Source: Chloroflexota bacterium
GTDB lineage: Bacteria > Chloroflexota > Dehalococcoidia > Lucifugimonadales > Lucifugimonadaceae
DNA length: 38,442 nucleotides
Assembly (NCBI GenBank): GCA_002718415.1
Contig: PBEM01000011.1
Coordinates: forward strand, 1-38,442
Direction: 5' to 3'
Positions 32,863 to 38,442 of the stretch are shown here, piece after piece (position 1 is the first letter of the stretch; every line of letters begins with the position of its first letter). Below the pieces are notes generated by a model, which searched no databases, had not been told where the DNA came from, and saw nothing but the letters and a program-made list of their open reading frames with translations. The position numbers and the translations under genes are program-made.

Positions 32863-33699
32863 TTAATTTTTGTTTATTTTTTTATTCAAGGATCCTGACC
32901 TATAACCTTCAGCATCTAATTCCATTTTTTTGAATCCTACATCCTTTATTATTTTAGATATCCCCTCTTTCATTATCGGAGAATTAAATCTTATAAAATC
33001 AGATGTAGGAATTTCAATTTTAGCTAAATCTCCAAAGTGCCTTACTCTGACAACCGGGAATCCTAAATCTCTAATTTTCTTCTCAGCAAATCCTATCATA
33101 TTAAGATATTTAATCGATACTGGAGTTCCATAAGGTATTCTAGATGCTAAACAAGGTTGAGCAGGTTTATCCCATGTACTTAGATTCAAATTTCGTGAAG
33201 CAACTCTAATATCATTTTTATTAAAACCTGATTCTACAAGTGGTGAAACCACATTATAGTTTTTTGCGGCTTTCATTCCTGGACGATAATCGCTTAAATC
33301 ATCAAGATTCGCCCCGTTAGCAATATATTTAAAATCATGTTTTTTTGCAATTGAACCTAAATGATTATAAAGTTCCGTCTTACAATAGAAACATCGCTTT
33401 GCATCATTAGAAACATAAGATGCATTATTCATTTCTTGAGTTTTAATAACTATATGATTCCAATGGAACTCCCTAGCTAATTTTTTCGCATATTCTAAAT
33501 CATCATTAAATAAACTTGGGGAATCAGCTGTTACTGCTAAAATTTTCAATCCTGGAATCATGTGGGAAATAGCAGTCAAAAACGCAGAATCAACACCTCC
33601 AGAATAAGCTACAATTAAAGATTGATAACTCTTCAAAATTTTATGAAGTTTCTTTATTTTATTATTTAATGTTTCTTGATCCAAGCTAAAATTTTTCAA
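32863..33699 (-). CDS. larE: ATP-dependent sacrificial sulfur transferase LarE
   Basis: A 278-residue PP-loop enzyme that transfers sulfur to the nickel-pincer precursor. The PP-loop SGGVDS is at 33-38, Cys103-x2-Cys106 in KRCFYCKTEL, and the sulfur-donor cysteine Cys183 in QPCLASRIPYG, where the Lactiplantibacillus enzyme has its sacrificial Cys176. No further cysteine pair follows, so this looks like the sacrificial rather than the iron-sulfur form. The start is TTG at 33699. It is upstream of larC in a two-gene unit; larB and larA are not in the window. Confidence 0.9.
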   Translation of the reverse strand: MKNFSLDQETLNNKIKKLHKILKSYQSLIVAYSGGVDSAFLTAISHMIPGLKILAVTADSPSLFNDDLEYAKKLAREFHWNHIVIKTQEMNNASYVSNDAKRCFYCKTELYNHLGSIAKKHDFKYIANGANLDDLSDYRPGMKAAKNYNVVSPLVESGFNKNDIRVASRNLNLSTWDKPAQPCLASRIPYGTPVSIKYLNMIGFAEKKIRDLGFPVVRVRHFGDLAKIEIPTSDFIRFNSPIMKEGISKIIKDVGFKKMELDAEGYRSGSLNKKINKN

Positions 33700-33723
33700 A
33701 ATAAAAAATCTATGGGGTACAAA

Positions 33724-36222
33724 CTATTCTGGAAAGACTGATTCTTCTTTTAAAGTCTTTTTTTTGTTATTTAACTTTTTAATAATTATCTGATCATTTT
33801 TACAGTCAACTTCAATCGAATCTCCAGCAGAAAATTTCCCTTTCAATAACAATTCAGAAAGTTGATCTTCAATTGTATCCTGAATTAATCTACGTAAAGG
33901 TCTAGCTCCCATTTTTGGATCAAATCCATTTTCTACAAGATAGCTCTTCGCTGGTAAATTAACATGCATAAACAGACCATGATCCAAGACTCTAATCTCA
34001 ATATCTTTTAGTAAAATATCTACTATTTTCATAATACTTTCAGATGATAATGGCTGGAACACCACGGTAGCATCAATCCGATTTAGAAATTCAGGACGAA
34101 AACCATTAGATGGATCCTTAACCGAATCCAAAACTTGAGATTTTATCCTTTCGTAATCTAGACTAATATCTTTAGAATCAGACATATTAAAACCAAATCT
34201 AGAACCACTATTTATTAAATTAGAACCTAAGTTTGATGTCATGACAATGATAGTGTTTTTAAAATCAACCTTTCTTCCTTTAGAATCTGTTAGATGACCA
34301 TCCTCAAATACTTGAAGTAAAATATTAAACACATCAGGATGCGCTTTCTCTATTTCATCTAAAAGGATCACAGAGTAAGATCTTCTTCTGACTGCTTCAG
34401 TTAATTGTCCACCTTCATCATGACCAACATATCCAGGAGGTGATCCTACTAATCTAGAAACAGAATGTTTTTCCATGAACTCAGACATATCAAGCCTGAT
34501 CATAGCATCATCTTCTCCAAAAATATACTCTGCTAGTTTTTTCACTAGATGAGTCTTACCTACTCCTGTAGGCCCTAAAAATAAAAAAGCCCCAATTGGT
34601 CTTTTTGGGTCTTTAAGACCTGAACGTGCACGTCTAACAGCTTTAGATACAACATTTATTGCTTCATCTTGCCCAACGACATGAAGCTGAAGAGCTTCTT
34701 CCATTTTAATTAATCTTTGTTTTTCCTCTACATCTAATCGTGTGACTGGTATTCTTGTCCACATAGAAACTACCTCTGCTATGTCTTCAGGAGTAACAGA
34801 ATTTGTAATTGAATTTGGGTTTTTTTCCTTCCATTCTAATTCCAATTTTTCTATGTCAGTAATTAATCTAAGCTCTTGGTCTCTTAACTGAGCAGCTTCT
34901 TCATATTCCTGTGAAGTTATAGAAGTATCTTTTGATTTTCTTATCCTATTCAATTCTTTACGTTTATCTTTTAAGGGTTTAGGAATAGAAGCACTTCTAA
35001 TTCTAACTCTCGAAGATGCTTCATCTATTAAATCAATAGCTTTATCAGGTAATTGCCTATCCGCAATATACCTATCAGCTAGCTGTGATGCTACTTCTAA
35101 AGCTTCATCTTCAATTAAAAGGTTATGATGTTTTTCATATTCTGTTTTAATACCCCTCAATATTTCTACAGTCTGTACAGGATCGGGAGCATCAACAGTA
35201 ACTGGTTGAAATCTTCTCTCTAAAGCTGCATCTCTTTCAACATATTTTCTATAATCATCAAGCGTGGTAGCTCCCACAACTTGTATTTCACCTCTAGCCA
35301 ACGAAGGTTTGAGTATGTTAGCGGCATCTACAGCTCCTTCGGCTGCTCCTGCACCAACCATTGTGTGCATTTCATCTATAAAAAGAACACAATTACCTGC
35401 CTTTTTAATTTCAGATAAAACTTTTTTTAGCCTCTCTTCAAATTCACCTCTATATTTAGTTCCTGCAACCAGTGTACCCATATCAAGAGTAACAACGCGT
35501 TTCCCTTCTAATGTCTCAGGTACATCACCTTCAAAAATCATAGTCGCTAATTTTTCAATAATCGCTGTTTTTCCAACACCTGGTTCACCTAATAAAACAG
35601 GATTGTTTTTAGTTCGTCGACTAAGTATTTGTATAACTCTTTGAATTTCAGTATCACGCCCAATAACATTGTCTAAAGAACCTTCTGAAGCTTTAAGTGT
35701 CAGGTCAACACCTAGTTCATCCAAAATAGGTGTTTTATTAGATTTATTTACAGATGTAGAACCAGAACCTAAACTTTGATTTTGAATAATTCTATTTGTT
35801 TCTTCTCTGGCTTTATCTAATGTCACACCGAGACTTTCTAATACACCTGCGGCAACACCTTCACCCTCACGCATTAGACCTATTAAAATATGTTCTGTGC
35901 CTATATAATGATGATTTAATCTACGAGCTTCATCAACAGCTAACTCAATAACTTTTTTAGCCCTAGGAGTTAAACCAATCATGTCATCAGATATTGGTCT
36001 ATCACCTCTTGCAATAATAAATTCAACTGCAGAACGTATTTTTGATAATTCAATATTATGATTAGCTAAAACCTTAGCAGCAACACCTTCAGTTTCTCTA
36101 GCCAATCCTAAAAGGACATGCTCAGTACCTATATAATTATGATTAAACCTCTGAGCTTCTTCCTGAGCAAGAGACAAAACTCTTCTGGCTCGCTCTGAAA
36201 ATTTTTCAAACCTACTGGACAT
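33724..36222 (-). CDS. clpC: ATP-dependent Clp protease ATP-binding subunit ClpC
   Basis: An 832-residue Hsp100 unfoldase. Two N-terminal Clp repeats (residues 1-145, each with HNYIGTEHVLLGL or HHYIGTEHILIGL), a first AAA+ domain with GEPGVGKT, a middle region with the UVR-like EEAAQLRDQELRL, and a second AAA+ domain with GPTGVGKT and DEIEKAHPDVFN. It would feed ClpP. The LGF/IGF-type ClpP-binding loop was not located with certainty. GGAG precedes the ATG. It follows rpsA and precedes larE on the minus strand. Confidence 0.96.
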   Translation of the reverse strand: MSSRFEKFSERARRVLSLAQEEAQRFNHNYIGTEHVLLGLARETEGVAAKVLANHNIELSKIRSAVEFIIARGDRPISDDMIGLTPRAKKVIELAVDEARRLNHHYIGTEHILIGLMREGEGVAAGVLESLGVTLDKAREETNRIIQNQSLGSGSTSVNKSNKTPILDELGVDLTLKASEGSLDNVIGRDTEIQRVIQILSRRTKNNPVLLGEPGVGKTAIIEKLATMIFEGDVPETLEGKRVVTLDMGTLVAGTKYRGEFEERLKKVLSEIKKAGNCVLFIDEMHTMVGAGAAEGAVDAANILKPSLARGEIQVVGATTLDDYRKYVERDAALERRFQPVTVDAPDPVQTVEILRGIKTEYEKHHNLLIEDEALEVASQLADRYIADRQLPDKAIDLIDEASSRVRIRSASIPKPLKDKRKELNRIRKSKDTSITSQEYEEAAQLRDQELRLITDIEKLELEWKEKNPNSITNSVTPEDIAEVVSMWTRIPVTRLDVEEKQRLIKMEEALQLHVVGQDEAINVVSKAVRRARSGLKDPKRPIGAFLFLGPTGVGKTHLVKKLAEYIFGEDDAMIRLDMSEFMEKHSVSRLVGSPPGYVGHDEGGQLTEAVRRRSYSVILLDEIEKAHPDVFNILLQVFEDGHLTDSKGRKVDFKNTIIVMTSNLGSNLINSGSRFGFNMSDSKDISLDYERIKSQVLDSVKDPSNGFRPEFLNRIDATVVFQPLSSESIMKIVDILLKDIEIRVLDHGLFMHVNLPAKSYLVENGFDPKMGARPLRRLIQDTIEDQLSELLLKGKFSAGDSIEVDCKNDQIIIKKLNNKKKTLKEESVFPE

Positions 36223-36282
36223 CTAAATATCTCCTTTCAGTTTTTACAATCCTAAATTCAATTAAGCTTTTTCAGATTGATT

Positions 36283-37551
36283 TTAGTCATCATCTTTATT
36301 AGAAATGTTATCATTTAATTCTTCTGTGTCATCATCATTATCACTGGAATTACTATCATTTTTAGGAGAATCATTATTATCTTCATTTTTCTCTGATAAT
36401 TCAGGATGAGTTACTTGTTTTAAGCTAAGCCCTAGACGACGTCTTTCAGGTTCAACTCGTATAATTTTCAACTCTAATAAATCTCCCTCCTTAACAACGT
36501 CTTTTGGATGATTGATTACTTCAGGAGAAATTTCACTAATATGTATCAAACCTTCTATACCTGACTCGATCCTAGCAAATGCACCAAAGTTGGCAAGTTT
36601 AGTAATAGTTCCTTTAACTATCTCTCCTATTTTAAATCTGTCTCCGATTCCTTCCCATGGTTCAGGTTGTAATCTACGCAAACTAAGAGCTATTTTTAAA
36701 CTTTCCCGATCTATTTTTAAAATATAAACATCTAATTCTTGCCCTACAGTAACAATTTCCTCAGCTGACTTAACAGCATTCCATGATAATTCAGAAATAT
36801 GGATTAATCCATCTGCACCACCCAAGTCTACAAAGGCACCAAAACTTGAAATCCCAGAAACTTTACCTTTTCTTGTATCACCTTCTTTAATACTAGAAAT
36901 TAGTTCTTTTTTCTGAGAGTCTTTCCAGTGTTGTAATGCAGCTCTTTCAGAAAAAATTGCTCTATTTCTCCTACGATTCAATTCAATAATTCTGAACTCT
37001 ACTGTAGCTCCAATAAATCCTTCTTTAGGTGGCTCACCTCCAGGGACATACAATTCACGGACAGGTCCTACTAACTGGCTTAAAGGTACAAAACCTTGAA
37101 CACCTTCAGCTTCAACTACCGCTCCACCTCTATTAGCACCAATTATTTTTCCAGACACATTCTCATTTAATTCCATACTTTTTTCTAAAATTCTCCACCC
37201 TTGTTCTCCTCTAGCCCTATCAACTGAGAGTATTGTAACTCCATCCATACTTTCTACATTTACAACGTAAGCTATAATTTCAGATCCAACAGACAAATTC
37301 TCTTTATCTTCAGGCTCAATAGTTTTCATTTCTCTGACAGGAATATAACCTTCGGATTTATAACCTATATCGACTAATACACCATCATCTCTAATATCCA
37401 TAATTTTTCCATCAATAATTTCCCCTCTTCGTAACTGTTTAATTGGGACAAATTCATCAAGAAGAGACTCCATAGTGTCTTCTTTTTCTATTTCTGGCTC
37501 TTTATTATCATTCACCAATTCATTCTCGGTGGATATTTGTTCATTTTCCAA
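36283..37551 (-). CDS. rpsA: 30S ribosomal protein S1 (four S1 domains)
   Basis: A 422-residue protein with four S1/OB domains, at about residues 38-110, 128-200, 225-295 and 310-380. The last two have the typical SSFGAFVDLGGADGLIHISEL and ANFGAFARIESGIEGLIHISEI lines. An acidic Asn/Asp-rich tail of about 40 residues follows. Four domains fit the short bacterial form of S1, which promotes mRNA binding. The start is TTG at 37551, with AAGG six bases before it. It lies 113 bases after the 5S rRNA gene. Confidence 0.9.
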   Translation of the reverse strand: MENEQISTENELVNDNKEPEIEKEDTMESLLDEFVPIKQLRRGEIIDGKIMDIRDDGVLVDIGYKSEGYIPVREMKTIEPEDKENLSVGSEIIAYVVNVESMDGVTILSVDRARGEQGWRILEKSMELNENVSGKIIGANRGGAVVEAEGVQGFVPLSQLVGPVRELYVPGGEPPKEGFIGATVEFRIIELNRRRNRAIFSERAALQHWKDSQKKELISSIKEGDTRKGKVSGISSFGAFVDLGGADGLIHISELSWNAVKSAEEIVTVGQELDVYILKIDRESLKIALSLRRLQPEPWEGIGDRFKIGEIVKGTITKLANFGAFARIESGIEGLIHISEISPEVINHPKDVVKEGDLLELKIIRVEPERRRLGLSLKQVTHPELSEKNEDNNDSPKNDSNSSDNDDDTEELNDNISNKDDD

Positions 37552-37664
37552 ATGAAAACCTTCTCTTTTACATAATTACAGAAATCAAGAATCTTATTCT
37601 AAATTTCTAGATTTTAATTTTATTATAAATAATATTAATTATAAACAATCAAATAAATTAAAAA

Positions 37665-37784
37665 CCCTTGGCAGTGACCTATTTTCCCACACCCTTACAA
37701 GTGCAGTATCGTGAGCGCTATGGTGTTTAACTTCCGTGTTCGGAAAGGGTACGGGTGGGACCACCACGCTTTTACCACCAAGGG
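37665..37784 (-). rRNA. 5S ribosomal RNA
   Basis: About 120 bases on the minus strand, bounded by the paired ends CCCTTGGTGGT and GCCAAGGG. The internal segments CGTGGTGGTCCCACCCGTACCC and CCGAACACGGAAGTTAAACACCAT (in parts) are typical of bacterial 5S rRNA. It stands 10 bases after the initiator tRNA gene. Confidence 0.95.
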
Positions 37785-37794
37785 AATAAAATAA

Positions 37795-37869
37795 TGGTAG
37801 CGGGGGCAGGATTCGAACCTGCGACCTTCGGGTTATGAGCCCGACGAGCTGCCACTGCTCCACCCCGCA
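37795..37869 (-). tRNA. initiator tRNA-fMet (anticodon CAT)
   Basis: A minus-strand tRNA with anticodon loop CTCATAA and T arm GCAGG-TTCGAAT-CCTGC. Initiator marks are all there: three G-C pairs at the base of the anticodon stem (TCGGG/CCCGA), an A11-U24 pair in the D stem, and no Watson-Crick pair at 1-72 (U and U). CCA is encoded (37797-37795). It lies between the 23S and 5S genes, 10 bases from 5S. Confidence 0.93.
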
Positions 37870-37937
37870 ATAATTTTAGTTTAGATTTAATTTTTTGCAT
37901 TCCTTAATAATAAGATTATGTTTTGATTCCTTAAAAT

Positions 37938-38442
<505 letters not shown>

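Overview
The window is a compact, AT-rich piece of a bacterial chromosome. It carries housekeeping genes, seven tRNAs, one complete 5S rRNA gene and the 3' part of a 23S rRNA gene. The gene mix suggests a low-GC Chloroflexota relative, possibly marine SAR202/Dehalococcoidia-like: a luciferase-like flavin oxidoreductase next to an enolase-superfamily enzyme, several SDRs, many peptide-type ABC ATPases, Thr-Pro-rich lipoproteins and a small HW-type zinc protein. This placement is inference from gene content and was not tested by phylogeny.

Layout. Positions 1-539 (minus) hold the N-terminal part of a Thr-Pro repeat lipoprotein whose non-repeat DNA is clearly richer in GC than its paralogue; tRNA-Ala follows. 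Positions 905-3917 (plus) form a tight four-gene run: degenerate MNT nucleotidyltransferase, HEPN protein, luciferase-like monooxygenase, enolase-superfamily enzyme. Positions 3940-8255 (minus) hold two pairs of Dpp/Opp-type ATPases with tRNA-Gln between the pairs on the other strand; no substrate-binding protein is present and only one orphan permease occurs (12348-13283). Positions 8377-10530 (minus) carry a class III aminotransferase and a DtxR-family metalloregulator. To the right on the plus strand are tRNA-Asn, a Ni/Co-type transporter with a His-rich loop, an HNH nuclease and the orphan permease.

Positions 13288-18039 are mixed: SDR, a second Thr-Pro lipoprotein, CrcB fluoride channel, bicupin, TenA, a cyclophilin-like protein and MobA. 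Positions 18036-22292 (minus) encode a very large FtsX/MacB-type permease and its ATPase. Positions 22395-25549 (minus) form a vitamin B12 uptake unit: a sigma70-like promoter, a cobalamin riboswitch, then BtuC-, BtuF- and BtuD-like genes. A 66-residue zinc protein and an SDR run divergently from it.

Positions 26646-37869 (minus) are the housekeeping block. In transcription order it reads 23S rRNA, initiator tRNA-Met, 5S rRNA, rpsA, clpC, larE, larC, tRNA-Thr(UGU), tRNA-Tyr, tRNA-Thr(GGU), tuf, rpmG, secE, nusG, rplK, rplA, L10 leader with attenuator, rplJ, rplL. Ribosomal RNA, translation factors, protein quality control and nickel-pincer cofactor assembly are therefore adjacent.

Most notable: an initiator tRNA gene in the 23S-5S spacer; the MNT-HEPN pair that has lost its catalytic signatures and is attached to an oxidoreductase/enolase operon; loss of the C-terminal cysteine motif in three of four peptide-transporter ATPases; and a DtxR-like regulator with a changed metal site and a cysteine-rich tail. 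No insertion sequence, prophage or CRISPR array was seen. No gene-free stretch exceeds 300 bases; the longest is 10531-10760.
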